Notes: a model not told the origin generated them from the letters alone. Counted from the first letter of the stretch, positions 1 to 9,550 are shown. The stretch is DNA of 64,000 nt from Heloderma charlesbogerti (GCA_026122225.1 JANEZZ010001505.1:124001-188000); one strand, 5' to 3'. Numbers and translations are program-made.

Positions 1-1109
1 AAATGTGGCTGCCTTCATTTCTATTTCATATTGTTTGTATTTTTCAAGAATCAAAACCCACCTTTTTCTGCCAGACCTTACGCTCTTTGTATGGCAGAAA
101 AGAGCTACTTGAGGATGTCGTTCTGAGAATTGACGAGCATGCAATAACTCTAAATGCATAATAGTCAGGATGGATGAAAACCAAATGAAACTGATACTTA
201 ACATATGTCTGTCTTAATATATAACAGCTCTTTCTGTTTGTTTGGAGGGAAGGGGGAGTTCCCCTTCCAATGAATGGAAAAATATAGAACACTTCTTCAA
301 GGGCAATCCAGCCTGACAGATGCTTTTGGCCAGATAACTGTTCTCATTCCCATCTGACCAAGTAGAAAAGAACAGTTCTCAAACATAAAACCCACATTCC
401 AAGCTCCCGTGTAGAAACCTCGAATCCAATTTTATATTTGACTAATCATGCCCTAGCTTTGATCATATTCCAACGAGAGTAAAATGGAAGTGTGGGACCC
501 CCCCCCCAAATGACGCCTCATTGATTCAGAAACAATTGCATGCCAGTCTGAAAATTGTAATGGCAGGTACATTGCCTTTTACTGCAAGCACTTAAACGGA
601 GGAAGGAAAATGAACTTGTGATCCATCTGACAGCTAATCTCAATAAAACAAGGTCTGTGATAATGTCCTTTTTGTCAAAATGTTAAGGAAATGCAGCCAA
701 GGGGTGGGGATGGGGAATTATAGACACAAGCTGCTGTTTCCATATGTTTTGAGAATCTTAAAGTGGATCAAACTAGGAAGGCAGCTAGCAAAGCGGATTA
801 GTTTCTACATTCCAATTCTTTCCCCCCGAAGGTCATGTATGTTAAACTCCAATTGTCTTTGTACTGCAGAGCGTATTACTTGGAGCCAATGAATTCCCCA
901 CTCTTCCAACCCCATTATCATTAAAGATGTAATGTTTTACAGACAACGGGTCACGACGATATTCTCCCTCAAAGCTTACATTATAACAAAGGCCAGGAGA
1001 GCCGGGGGGCAGGGGGAGTAGAGGCAGAGACCAGATGGGGAAAAAATCCTGCCCAGAATATTCATATAACATTCTTTTCATCAACCCTGCGAGTTTTTTG
1101 TTGACCATC
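1..1109. other. 3' flank of the ADAMTSL3-like gene
   Basis: This stretch lies downstream of the minus-strand gene. I recognise no exon, SINE or transposon in it. The short open frames on both strands have no domain content. It is A+T-rich with a short C-run near 500. Confidence 0.5.
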
Positions 1110-1115
1110 TTTATT
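1110..1115 (-). terminator. Candidate polyadenylation signal AATAAA
   Basis: The minus strand reads AATAAA here, 58 bases past the stop codon of the PLAC exon. That is a reasonable place for a 3'-end signal and would give a very short 3' UTR. Longer 3' UTRs using signals nearer base 1 cannot be excluded. Confidence 0.45.
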
Positions 1116-1172
1116 GTACAGAGAGATCAGACTGAATCAAAGCTCTCTTCTCACGGCATCTTCACTGCGACA

Positions 1173-1303
1173 TCATGAACTTCCCATGGAAATATAACCT
1201 TCTCCACATGACTGACAACACCTTTGTTTGTAGAGGTCTATCAAGCATAATTTTAGTTGCTTTACAAATGTACAGTAGTGAGTTGTGTCCTTGCACTCGC
1301 CTT
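1173..1303 (-). CDS. ADAMTSL3: ADAMTSL3-like terminal coding exon (PLAC domain)
   Basis: This is the last coding exon of a secreted ADAMTS-like extracellular-matrix glycoprotein. These proteins lack the protease domain and modulate matrix and microfibril assembly. The minus strand has an acceptor, TTTTTCAG, just before base 1,303. The exon supplies two bases of a Lys codon and then encodes GECKDTTHYC, FVKQLKLC and YKQRCCQSCGEG, the six-cysteine PLAC (protease and lacunin) pattern that ends this family. Eight more residues follow before a TGA at 1,173-1,175. Its phase (2 bases) matches the preceding exon (1 base). The DTTHYC...YKQRCCQSC wording is closer to what I recall of ADAMTSL3 than of ADAMTSL1. 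The family is clear; the paralogue is inference. Confidence 0.85.
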
Positions 1304-1766
1304 CTGAAAAATACATTGAAATGCAACAAGAGTGAAAAAGGACAGTTACACCACCGCAGGTCAAAATAAGCGACGCTTTGATGCTAATGTTGTTTGGGGC
1401 AACACGAATGTAAGGCCTAGGTAAAATGCTAGCCTCCTCTCTCCTTGCGTCTCGCGTCTTTCACAAAACTATTGTAGAGAAATCTGCAGGCTGCTTGGAG
1501 ACTCATTCATGAACGAGTTGCCTTAAATAAGTATAGGTCCAGTCCACTGTCTGAGCCTAACTTGGGCGTCCTTTGGCTTTTTTAGCTCTTCAGTATCAAA
1601 TTGCTTGCTGAACTGGGACAATGTCACTTAGTAATTATTTGGGAAGATGGGTTTATTTGATGGCTTAACAAGTTCATTCTAGAACTAGGCTTCGCCACTT
1701 CTCTCTAAATGCAATTTGCCACAAGTGGACCAGCAAGTTCAAAAATGGAAATAAACATTTACATAC
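1304..1766 (-). other. Last intron of the ADAMTSL3-like gene
   Basis: The intron runs from donor GTATGT at 1,766-1,761 to acceptor CAG at 1,306-1,304 on the minus strand. At 463 bases it is the shortest intron seen here, and I see no repeat in it. Confidence 0.75.
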
Positions 1767-1981
1767 TGTCACAGGAAGTGACATTGCAGTGTCGCCAGGT
1801 CACTGGTCTCTTCCTCCAGGCACAAGACTGATCTGCTACAGGTCTTTTATTTCTCCTGTGTATGCAGCTGACTTGTCGCGACTGGAACCCACTGCCACAG
1901 TCTACAGTGCAGGGTCGCCAGGGTCCAGTCCGCCAATGCACGTCACATTTGTCTGAAGAACAGTTTCTTCGAATGGATGGT
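1767..1981 (-). CDS. ADAMTSL3: ADAMTSL3-like exon: last thrombospondin type 1 repeat
   Basis: A 215-bp internal exon with acceptor CTGCTGCAG before 1,981 and donor GTATGT after 1,767. It finishes one TSP1 repeat (RRNCSSDKC) and encodes a complete one that starts DVHWRTGPWRPC, continues CGSGFQSRQVSC, and ends near WRHCNVTSC. TSP1 repeats bind matrix partners and carry O-fucose or C-mannose in this family. The usual O-fucosylation motif CxxS/TCG is not intact here because the residue before CG is Asp. NVTS is a possible N-glycosylation site. It begins with one base completing an Arg codon from the exon ending at 8,127, and ends with one base of the Lys codon completed in the PLAC exon. Both phases fit. 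Confidence 0.87.
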
Positions 1982-2346
1982 CTGCAGCAGGGGGAAGAAA
2001 AAAACAAACAAAACCAAGATGCAATTTGAGATACAGTCCAAGAGAAGACATTTTTTAGGACAGGGGTCCCCAACCCCTGGACCACAGACTGGTCCTGGTC
2101 CGTGGCCTGTTAGAAACTGGGGCGTAGTAGGGGTGTGCGAAACCCCCTTACCTTGGGTCTGCAGGGGTCCGTGGGGGGGGAGGTGATCCATCCCTCCCCC
2201 CCGGAATCCTCGCCAGCCCTGGCCGGCTCCGCTCCGCAGCAAGTCTGCGGAGCTGCCAGCCGGCTCCAGTCACTGGTGGACTTCCGGCCGCTGGGATGCA
2301 AATGGCGTCTGCATAGCAGATGCCATTTGCGTCCCTGTTCTTCAAG

Positions 2347-2380
2347 TAATAGGCTACATAAATCTTTATGTAGCCTATTA
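2347..2380. repeat. Perfect 16-bp-stem hairpin in the hAT element
   Basis: TAATAGGCTACATAAA is followed by a 2-base loop and its exact reverse complement. Just upstream (about 2,295-2,332) lies a second inverted repeat around ATGCAAATGGCG and its complement. Both modules recur in diverged form in the elements at 21,515 and 39,214. Confidence 0.85.
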
Positions 2381-2802
2381 CTGCAAAGAACAAGGACGCA
2401 AATGTCAGGGTGGACACTGAGCCCATAGAATCCCAGAGTAGTTCTGATTCTGAGGAAGAGCAGTCGCTCCTGGGAGAGGAGCGTGCTCCTTTTTCCCAGG
2501 GCCAACAGCTGATGGGGATTCCTCCCACCAGCATTCCTAGCTTAGATAGCAGTCCTGGGAGTGACAGAGCATGGGAAGCAGACTTGATGGACGCGTGATG
2601 CCGACGCAAAGAGCGGCGCCAAATGGAGGGCGCAGAAAGGAGGCATAGTGCCCGGTTGGCGAGCAAACAACAGCTGTGCCCAGAGGATCCAAGGGAAAAG
2701 GGGAGGGACTCTCCCTAGTCCTTACGTTCAGGGGTCTGCCAGTAATTCCCTTTCAAACGGGGACCAACTGTTCCAACTTAGGGCATAGGTACTCTGCTGC
2801 TC

Positions 2803-5800
2803 CCCTTCATGGATCACTGCCTTGTTGTGGCGAAGGGGCTTGCGTAACTCAGTGAAGCCATAAGCTATGCCGTGCAGGGCCACCCAAGATGGACAGGTCA
2901 TGTCAGAGAGTTCTGACAAAATGTGGTCCACTGGAGAAGGAAATGGCAACCCACTCCAGTATTCTTGCCAAGAAAACCCCATGGAATGTATCACAAGGCT
3001 AAAAGATATGACGCCGGAAGATGAGCCCCTCAGGTCGGAAGGTGTCCAATATGCTACTGGGGAAGAGCAGAGGGTATTTCCAAGTAGCGCCAGAAAGAGT
3101 GAAGCGGCTGGGCCAAAGCCGAAAGGACACTCAGCTGTGGATGTGTCTGGCGGTGAAAAGAAAATCCGATGCTGTAAAGAACAATATTGTTTAGGAACCT
3201 GGAATGTCAGATCAATGAATCAAGGTAAGCTGGAGGTGGTCAAACATGAGATGGCAAGATTGAACATCGACATCTTGGGAATCAGCGAACTAAAATGGAC
3301 AGGCATGGGCGAATTTAATTCAGGTGACCATCATATCTACTATTGTGGGCAAGAATCCCTTAGAAGAAATGGAGTAGCGCTCATAGTCAACAAAAGGGTG
3401 GGAAAAGCAGTACTGGGGTACAATCTTAAAAATGATAGAATGATCTCAGTACGAATCCAAGGCAAACCATTCAACATCACAGTAATTCAAGTCTATGCCC
3501 CAACCACTGATGCCGAAGAAGCTGAGGTTGATCGGTTCTATGAAGACCTACAACACCTTCTAGAACTAACACCAAAAAAAGATGTCCTCTTTATCATAGG
3601 GGATTGGAATGCTAAAGTAGGAAGTCAAGAAATCACCGGGATAACAGGCAGGCATGGCCTTGGTGTACAAAATGAAGCAGGACAAAAGCTAATAGAGTTT
3701 TGCCAAGAGAACATGCTGATCATAGCAAACACTCTTTTCCAACAGCACAAGAGGCGACTCTACACATGGACGTCACCAGATGGTCAATATCGAAATCAGA
3801 TTGATTATGTCCTTTGCAGCCAAAGATGGAGAAGCTCCATACAGTCAGTCAAAACAAGACCTGGAGCTGACTGTGGCTCAGATCATGAGCTGCTTCTTGC
3901 AAAATTTCGGCTGAAATTGAAGAACGTCGGGAAAACCACTAAACCGTTCAGGTATGACCTAAATCATATCCCTGATGAATATACAGTGGAGGTGAGGAAT
4001 AGATTTCAGGGATTAGACCTAATAGACAGCGTGCCTGAGGAACTATGGACGGAGGTCCGTAACATTGTTCAGGAGGCAGCAACGAAATCCGTCCCAAAGA
4101 AAAAGAAATGTAAGAAAGCCAAGTGGCTGTCAGATGAGGCTTTACAAGTAGCTCACGAAAGAAGGGCAGCGAAAAGCAAGGGAGAAAGGGGAAGATATAC
4201 CCAACTGAATGCAGAGTTCCAGAGAATAGCAAGGAGAGACAAGAAGGCCTTCTTAAATGAACAATGCAAAGAAATCGAGGAAAACAACAGAATGGGAAAG
4301 ACTAGAGATCTCTTCAAGAAAATTGGAGATCTCAAGGGAACGTTTTGTGCAAAGATGGGCATGATAAAGGACAAAGAAGGCAGGGACCTAACAGAAGCAG
4401 ATGAGATTAAGAAGAGGTGGCAAGAATACACAGAAGAACTATACAGGAAAGATCTGAATGTCCCTGATAGCCATGATAGTGCGGTCACTGAACTTGAGCC
4501 GGACATCCTCGAGAGTGAAATCAAGTGGGCCTTAGGAAGCATTAGTAACAACAAAGCTAGCGGAGATGACAGTATTCCAGCCGAGCTATTTAAAATCCTA
4601 GAAGATGATGCTGTTAAAGTGCTGCATTCAATATGCCAACAAATCTGGAACACTCAACAGTGGCCACAAGACTGGAAAAGGTCAGTTTACATTCCAATTC
4701 CAAAGAAGGGCAACGCCAAAGAGTGTTCAAACTACCGCACAATTGCGCTCATTTCACATGCCAGCAAGGTGATGCTCAAAATCCTACAAGCTAGGCTTCA
4801 GCAGTATGCGAACCGAGAACTACCGGAAGTACAAGCTGGGTTTAGAAGAGGCAGAGGAACTAGAGATCAAATCGCCAACATTCGCTGCATCATGGAGAAA
4901 GCAAGAGAATTCCAGAAAAACGTCTATTTCTGCTTCATTGACTACGCTAAAGCCTTTGATTGTGTGGATCACAACAAACTGTGGCAAATTCTGAAAGAGA
5001 TGGGAGTACCAGACCACCTTACCTGTCTCCTGAGAAACCTGTACGAGGGTCAAGAAGCAACAGTAAGAACCACACATGGAACAACCGAGTGGTTCAAAAT
5101 TGGGAAAGGAGTACGACAAGGCTGCATATTGTCACCCTGCTTATTTAACTTATATGCAGAGTACATCATGAGAAATGCCGGGTTGGATGAATCAGAGGTT
5201 GGAATTAAGATTGCTGGGAGAATTATCAACAACCTCCGATATGCAGACGATACCACCCTAATGGCAGAAAGCGAAGAGGATCTCAAGAGCCTCTTGTTGA
5301 GGGTGAAAGAGGAGAGTGCAAAAGCTGGTTTGAAACTCAACATTAAAAAAACGAAGATCATGGCATCTGGCCCTATCACTTCCTGGCATATAGAAGGGGA
5401 AGAAATGGAAGCAGTGACAGATTTTACTTTCTTGGGCTCCAAGATCACCGCAGACGGTGACTGTAGCCATGAAATTAAAAGACGCTTGCTCCTTGGGAGG
5501 AAAGCTATGGCCAACCTAGACAGCATAGTAAGAAGCAGAGACATCACCTTGCCGACAAAGGTCCGTCTAATCAAAGCTATGGTTTTCCCAGTAGTAATGT
5601 ATGGCTGTGAGAGCTGGACTATAAGGAAGGCTGAGCGCCGAAGAATTGATGCTTTCGAACTGTGGTGCTGGAGAAGACTCTTACGAGTCCCCTGGACTGC
5701 AAGGAGGTCAAATCAGTCCATCCTAAAGGAAATCAACCCTGAGTGCTCATTGGAAGGACAGATAATGAAGCTGAAGCTCCAATATTTTGGCCACCTAATG

Positions 5801-6017
5801 CGAAGAGAAAACTCCCTGGAAAAGACCCTGATGCTGGGAAAGACTGAAGGCAAAAGGAGAAGGGGACGGCAGAGGATGAGATGGCTAGATAGCATCACGG
5901 ATGCAATGAATATGAACTTGAGCAAGCTCCGGGAGAGAACGCAGGACAGGAAGGCCTGGCGTGCTATGGTCCATGGGGTCACGAAGAGTCGGACACGACT
6001 GAACAACAACAACAACA
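2803..6017 (+). mobile_element. Full-length RTE-BovB LINE
   Basis: A ~3.2-kb element flanked by a perfect 12-bp target-site duplication, ACTCTGCTGCTC (2,791-2,802 and 6,018-6,029). The 5' end contains the BovB-type GAAGGAAATGGCAACCCACT segment. The 3' end reads GGACACGACTGAACAAC and runs into short AAC repeats, as BovB tails do. About 3.2 kb is full length for this clade. With its open frame and intact duplication, it looks like one of the youngest insertions in the window. BovB is known for horizontal transfer among squamates and ruminants, and its enzyme is thought to mobilise squamate SINEs. Confidence 0.93.
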
Positions 6018-6037
6018 ACTCTGCTGCTCATATCTAG
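2867..6037 (+). CDS. BovB polyprotein: AP-type endonuclease plus reverse transcriptase
   Basis: An uninterrupted frame of 1,056 codons. It encodes the enzyme that nicks target DNA and reverse-transcribes its own RNA at the nick. The apurinic-type endonuclease starts at LGTWNVRSMNQGK (residue 109). It continues through ISELKW, VYAPT and GDWNAKVG (near 246) and ends with the catalytic SDH at 338-340. Reverse-transcriptase motifs follow: GFRRGRGTRDQ, then motif A FIDYAKAFD, motif B GVRQGCILSP, and the catalytic YADD at 792-795. A basic C-terminal part includes YGCESWT and WRRLLRVPW. All key residues are present, with no stop or frameshift. The true start is uncertain because the first 100 residues have no domain and several Met codons. 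The last 7 or so codons lie in the 3' target duplication and host LTR. Confidence 0.93.
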   Translation: MPCRATQDGQVMSESSDKMWSTGEGNGNPLQYSCQENPMECITRLKDMTPEDEPLRSEGVQYATGEEQRVFPSSARKSEAAGPKPKGHSAVDVSGGEKKIRCCKEQYCLGTWNVRSMNQGKLEVVKHEMARLNIDILGISELKWTGMGEFNSGDHHIYYCGQESLRRNGVALIVNKRVGKAVLGYNLKNDRMISVRIQGKPFNITVIQVYAPTTDAEEAEVDRFYEDLQHLLELTPKKDVLFIIGDWNAKVGSQEITGITGRHGLGVQNEAGQKLIEFCQENMLIIANTLFQQHKRRLYTWTSPDGQYRNQIDYVLCSQRWRSSIQSVKTRPGADCGSDHELLLAKFRLKLKNVGKTTKPFRYDLNHIPDEYTVEVRNRFQGLDLIDSVPEELWTEVRNIVQEAATKSVPKKKKCKKAKWLSDEALQVAHERRAAKSKGERGRYTQLNAEFQRIARRDKKAFLNEQCKEIEENNRMGKTRDLFKKIGDLKGTFCAKMGMIKDKEGRDLTEADEIKKRWQEYTEELYRKDLNVPDSHDSAVTELEPDILESEIKWALGSISNNKASGDDSIPAELFKILEDDAVKVLHSICQQIWNTQQWPQDWKRSVYIPIPKKGNAKECSNYRTIALISHASKVMLKILQARLQQYANRELPEVQAGFRRGRGTRDQIANIRCIMEKAREFQKNVYFCFIDYAKAFDCVDHNKLWQILKEMGVPDHLTCLLRNLYEGQEATVRTTHGTTEWFKIGKGVRQGCILSPCLFNLYAEYIMRNAGLDESEVGIKIAGRIINNLRYADDTTLMAESEEDLKSLLLRVKEESAKAGLKLNIKKTKIMASGPITSWHIEGEEMEAVTDFTFLGSKITADGDCSHEIKRRLLLGRKAMANLDSIVRSRDITLPTKVRLIKAMVFPVVMYGCESWTIRKAERRRIDAFELWCWRRLLRVPWTARRSNQSILKEINPECSLEGQIMKLKLQYFGHLMRRENSLEKTLMLGKTEGKRRRGRQRMRWLDSITDAMNMNLSKLRERTQDRKAWRAMVHGVTKSRTRLNNNNNNSAAHI

Positions 6038-6304
6038 TTGCTAACGGTAGAGTTGTTAAGTTGTAAAAGAGGAATAAAGCTTTGAAAAGAATCCATTTGT
6101 CTGTGTCTGGACTTGGCTACTGGATTAGACTGAGAGAGCCCTCCAAGGAGCCCTTGACAGCAAATGGCGTCCGCTATGCGGATGCCATTTGCATCCCAGC
6201 AGCCAGAAGTCCGCTGCAATACCATCCCCCCCGGTCCATGGAAAAATTGTATTCCACGAAACCGGTCCCTGGTGCCAAAAATGTTGGGGACTGCTGCTTT
6301 AGGA

Positions 6305-6654
6305 CATATCTCCATTACAACATAATAGAAGCCTACAGCCAAAACAATCAGCTGGTTAGTTCAAGCCAACACGTGAAAGTCAGCCTCACAACCACTGCAC
6401 TCTGCTTCTCGGCCCTCGTGGTGCTCTAAGGGTCATCACGTCACGATGCTGCACTGTTGTCAGTAAAAGCCACAATGGGTAGAATTCCTCACCTCAAGGT
6501 CTAGATGAATGATTGCTATTTTTCAAGTGGGGGCCTTTCCTGGGCTATGAGCGACCTCTTCTCTCTGCGTCCCTGGTCAAGCAGTGCCGCTGTGTGCACT
6601 GGACCTGGTTGGAGGCCTTGGAGGGCCTCTCCTCCCGTTCCCCTGCACACCACC
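6305..6654. other. Intron sequence between the hAT nest and LTR copy 2
   Basis: No exon or classifiable repeat is recognised here. Confidence 0.4.
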
Positions 6655-6659
6655 CCAGC

Positions 6660-7193
6660 TGTCAGGGTGGAAACTGAGCCGACAGAACCCCAGAGCAGTT
6701 CTGATTCTGAGGAGGATCAGCAATCCATGGGAGAGGAGCCAGCTCATCCCTCACAGGCACAGCAGCTGGCAGAGATTCCTCCTGCCGGCATTCCTGAGAT
6801 AGTGATCCTGGCAGTGAGAAAGTGCGGGAGGGGGGCTTGCTAGATGCTCGACGCAGACGCAGGGAGCGACGAGAGATGGAGATCGTGGAAAGGAGGCATA
6901 GTGCCCGTTTGGCGTGCAAGCAACGGCCACCTCCCATGGACCCAAGGGAAAGAGGGAGGATCTTTCCCTAGCCCATAAGTTCAGGGTCTTCAAGTAATTC
7001 TCCTTCAAACGGGGATCAACTGCCTACCCGGAGCATAGGCTACTCTGCTCTTCATTGCTTAGTCACTGGTGATTAGCATCTGAAAGAGTCATTAAGGTGT
7101 AAAAGGATTAAAGCCTTGAAAAGAATCCTTTCGTCTGTGTCTTGAGTTGGCTATTGGAGTGTACTGAAAGAGGCTGCTAGGGCATTCCTGACA
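6660..7193 (+). mobile_element. Solo LTR (copy 2)
   Basis: It starts TGTCAGGGTGG and ends CATTCCTGACA. The 5-bp duplication is CCAGC (6,655-6,659 and 7,194-7,198). At 534 bp it belongs to the same family as copies at 2,403, 9,758, 18,449, 18,904 and 19,140. The open frame at its 5' end starts like the others but shifts frame near 6,800. Confidence 0.82.
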
Positions 7194-7198
7194 CCAGC

Positions 7199-7770
7199 AA
7201 GGCCTCAATTTGTCACCTGGCAGGCAAATTCTGACAGGCCTGGGCTAGGGCCAGGACATCTTGCTTTCTCCTGTGGCTAACCAGGTGAAAAGCTGCAACG
7301 ATTCAGCCAACGAATGCCAACAGGACAATCCTTCACTCTCCTCTCCTTGCTCCCATGTCTTGTGGCCCATGAAGTTTCTCAAGCCCCATAATTAAAGGAG
7401 CACTGCCTTAGGTACAGGGAGTCAAAATGAGGGAGTCACTAAATCAGAAAATAAGCTGGCCCGAACACTGCTCCACAAGACGGCAACTTGATTTTTCTTG
7501 TTTTGGGTTACAAAATGTATCCAGACTTAGAATCAGGCTTCATAGAAATCAACAGGAATTATGTTCAAGTAAATGTTCTTAGGATTGTTAGTAGCAGCTA
7601 GTAGAGTAGTCACAGTCCTTTAAGTAGACTGGCTCTTTTCCCTAGGATTGTCTCCAGTATAGAGAGGTGGTAGTGGGGAAAGGCCTCATCTGTTCATTTC
7701 TGCCTATCATACCATTCCTAAAGGCGGGGGCGGGGGGGCTGTTTTAAATTTTCTTAGGGATGATCTACAT
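7199..7770. other. Intron sequence without recognisable elements
   Basis: I see only a G-rich run near 7,725 and no exon or repeat I can name. Confidence 0.4.
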
Positions 7771-7896
7771 CAGTCTCCCCCAACCTGGTGTCCTCCAGAT
7801 GTGTTGGACTACAACACCCCGCATTCCTGTCCTGCTGGCTGCAGCTGATGGGACTTAAAGCCCAACATCTGGAGGGCACCGGGTTGCGGAAGGCTG
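7771..7896. mobile_element. Foldback MITE (CCTCCAGATGT family), copy 1
   Basis: The ends are long inverted repeats, CAGTCTCCCCCAACCTGGTG and a diverged complement ending GGAAGGCTG. They enclose the common reptile string TTGGACTACAAC. Similar foldbacks lie near 9,415, 30,886, 33,112, 37,793 and 40,648. Confidence 0.6.
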
Positions 7897-8126
7897 GCCT
7901 ACAGTGACCCCATATCAGCTCCCTGGGGTTATCTGATCCTGACCCAGAGTGGAAGGTGTGGCAAACAACCACATCTAGCGGATTAACAGATGTGGCGGTG
8001 GCTGACCGCCATTTTCTCAGTGACATCTAGTAAAAGAAGTGCATGGCATGCTGTATGCTGAAAGAAAAGAAAGCAAAAGAAAAAGCTAAGATTTGCCAAG
8101 GGCAATTCCTTCCGGTGGCACTGTAC

Positions 8127-8236
8127 CTTCTCCTGTCATCACACAGTGAGTTCGATCCCATAGATCCGTTTCGATACTGGCACTGAACCAGACGGTGCTG
8201 TAGGCCCATTCCATGGCCCGTGCAGGGGCCAGTGCA
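8127..8236 (-). CDS. ADAMTSL3: ADAMTSL3-like exon: thrombospondin type 1 repeat, C-terminal part
   Basis: A 110-bp exon with acceptor TTTCTTTTCAG before 8,236 and donor AG/GTACAG after 8,127. It encodes CTGPCTGHGMGLQHR, then LVQCQYRNGS and SLCDDRR, the cysteine core of a TSP1 repeat whose opening Trp residues (HPWGQ) come from the exon at 10,771. It starts in phase 0, as that exon requires. It ends with two bases of an Arg codon finished by the exon at 1,981, giving the continuous reading CDDRRRPSIRRNC. YRNGS is a possible N-glycosylation site. The repeat lacks the WSxCSxxCG opening, an atypical form that I recall in the corresponding ADAMTSL3 repeat. Confidence 0.85.
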
Positions 8237-8574
8237 CTGAAAAGAAAGGTGAGAAGCAGCATCGATGAGAAAGGCAAAGATCTGCATCTCCCCGTGCAAG
8301 CTGCAAAGAATTTAAACTTGTCAAGATATCGGAGCCCCCGGCCCACCTCTATCCTGCTCTCTCACGTGTAGTACAAATGCCAAGAAGTGATCATATTAAT
8401 GACTACAGCCTATTTCCATACAGAAGCTTGGATGCATCCACCCACCCCTGACACAGGAGCGGGTTCTTAATCAATCCCAGTGGGTTTTATGGGACAAAGA
8501 GCATTAATTACAATCTGGGATACAGCTGAGAGGCAACAAATCCTGATGTTCACCACAGACACTGTGAGCACAAG

Positions 8575-8911
8575 GGGCAGGATTAGCTCATGGGAACACA
8601 GGGAGTTGCCTTATGCCAAGTCCAACCATAGGTCCATTTAGCTCAGTATCATCTACGCCAGTGGAGGCTGGTGGCTCTGGTCAGTGGAGCGGTGACTCTG
8701 CTCTGGGTTTCAGTCAGAATTCTAAAGGAGCTCTCCATGGTGCGAAGCGTTCTGAATGAGTTCTGGCTGGTTCTGACTGAAACCCAGAGCGGAGCCACTG
8801 CCCCACTGACATCGGAGCCACCAGCCACCACTGGTTTATGCTGACTGGCAGTGGCTGTCCAGGGTGTCAGATGGAGGTCTCTCCCAGCCAGGGATTGAAC
8901 CTGGGACCATT
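8575..8911 (-). repeat. tRNA-derived SINE, split by a foldback MITE
   Basis: The reverse strand contains the polymerase III B-box-like GGTTCAATCCC (near 8,891) and the family body (GACTGGCAGTGG, CTCAGTAT). The two halves, 8,575-8,657 and 8,835-8,911, join across the MITE at 8,658-8,834. Relatives lie near 14,575, 20,350, 28,930 and 33,345. Confidence 0.65.
8658..8834. mobile_element. Foldback MITE with ~60-bp inverted ends
   Basis: The sequence begins CCAGTGGAGGCTGGTGGCTC and ends with its near-complement, GCCACCAGCCACCACTGG. Inner arms also pair (CTGGGTTTCAGTCAGAA with TTCTGACTGAAACCCAG). It sits inside a SINE, so it is younger than that SINE copy. The superfamily is not resolved. Confidence 0.8.
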
Positions 8912-8924
8912 TATTACTATTACA

Positions 8925-9143
8925 TGTATATCTTGCCTTTTTTCCCCTTGCAAGGAACCCAAGGCGGCTTACATGATCCCCCTCCTCTCCATTTCATCCT
9001 CACAACAACCCTGAAAGGTAGTTTAGGCTGAGATGCAGTGACTGCCCTAAGTCACACAGTCAGCTTCATGGCCTAGTGGGGACTAGAACCCGGATCTCCT
9101 GAATCCCAGTCCAACATTCTAACCACTACACCACACTGGCTCT
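8925..9143 (-). repeat. SINE/LINE-tail repeat with tRNA-like head, reversed
   Basis: Read in reverse it starts near GTGTAGTGGTTAGAATG and continues through a conserved body to an A-rich tail near 8,925. The same family lies in plus orientation at 40,250-40,430 and partially at 10,533-10,630. Confidence 0.55.
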
Positions 9144-9414
9144 CACTTTGCATGCAAATATGTACTCTGCTACTAACCTACAATCCTTCCCCAGCACTGT
9201 CCCTGAGTGGATCTTTATTTTCAACCACAGAAGTAAATGGTTGCAATTAAGCGGGGGGGGGGGGCATCCAAAACCTGTCGCTCCAATTCTGACAGTGACC
9301 CCATGGGAAGATGCAAGGGAGGGGCCAGCCAGGGCCCCATGCCCCCCTTTTCAAACAACCTGCTGCAAAACCCCTATTGCCACAAAGACGGCTCAACCTC
9401 ACCCATCTTTGTGC

Positions 9415-9550
9415 AAAGGTGAGGAACCTGTAGCCTTCCAGATGTGATTACACTCCAAACCCCATCAGCTCCAGACAGCATGGCCAATGGTCAGAAATGA
9501 TGGGAATTATAGTCCAACGACATCTAGGAAGTAACAGATTCCCCACCCGT
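9415..9550. mobile_element. Foldback MITE (CCTCCAGATGT family), copy 2
   Basis: GTGAGGAACCTGTAGCCTTCCAGATG on the left pairs imperfectly with ACATCTAGGAAG...CCCCACCC on the right, in the same arrangement as at 7,771. Confidence 0.5.

Larger units (their letters stand above)
2403..6159 (+). mobile_element. Solo LTR (copy 1), split by BovB
   Basis: The LTR starts TGTCAGGGTGG and ends CCCTTGACA. It is flanked by the 5-bp duplication GCAAA (2,398-2,402 and 6,160-6,164). Without BovB it is about 530 bp, like the uninterrupted copy at 9,758-10,285. The 3' part holds an AATAAAG signal near 6,072. The 5' part is an open frame from 2,410 to 2,598, discussed among the findings. No internal retroelement genes adjoin it, so it is a recombined solo LTR. 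The superfamily is unresolved; a 5-bp duplication fits Gypsy or Copia types and some endogenous retroviruses. Confidence 0.8.
2061..6296. mobile_element. hAT-type nonautonomous DNA transposon, interrupted by an LTR and BovB
   Basis: The left end reads CAGGGGTCCCCAAC. The right end is its imperfect inverted copy, GTTGGGGACTGCTG. Flanking 8-bp duplications are TTTTAGGA (2,053-2,060) and CTTTAGGA (6,297-6,304), the size made by hAT transposases. Removing the nested LTR leaves about 474 bp, so this is a short nonautonomous element. Its interior holds a GC-rich part (about 2,160-2,300) and the hairpin module at 2,295-2,400. No transposase remains. Confidence 0.75.

Noticed and set aside
1175..1369. 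Plus-strand frame over the PLAC exon
   Set aside because: It is antisense to a clear cysteine-rich PLAC exon with matching splice phase.
4153..4653. 166-codon frame antisense to BovB
   Set aside because: It is a shadow of the reverse-transcriptase frame on the other strand.
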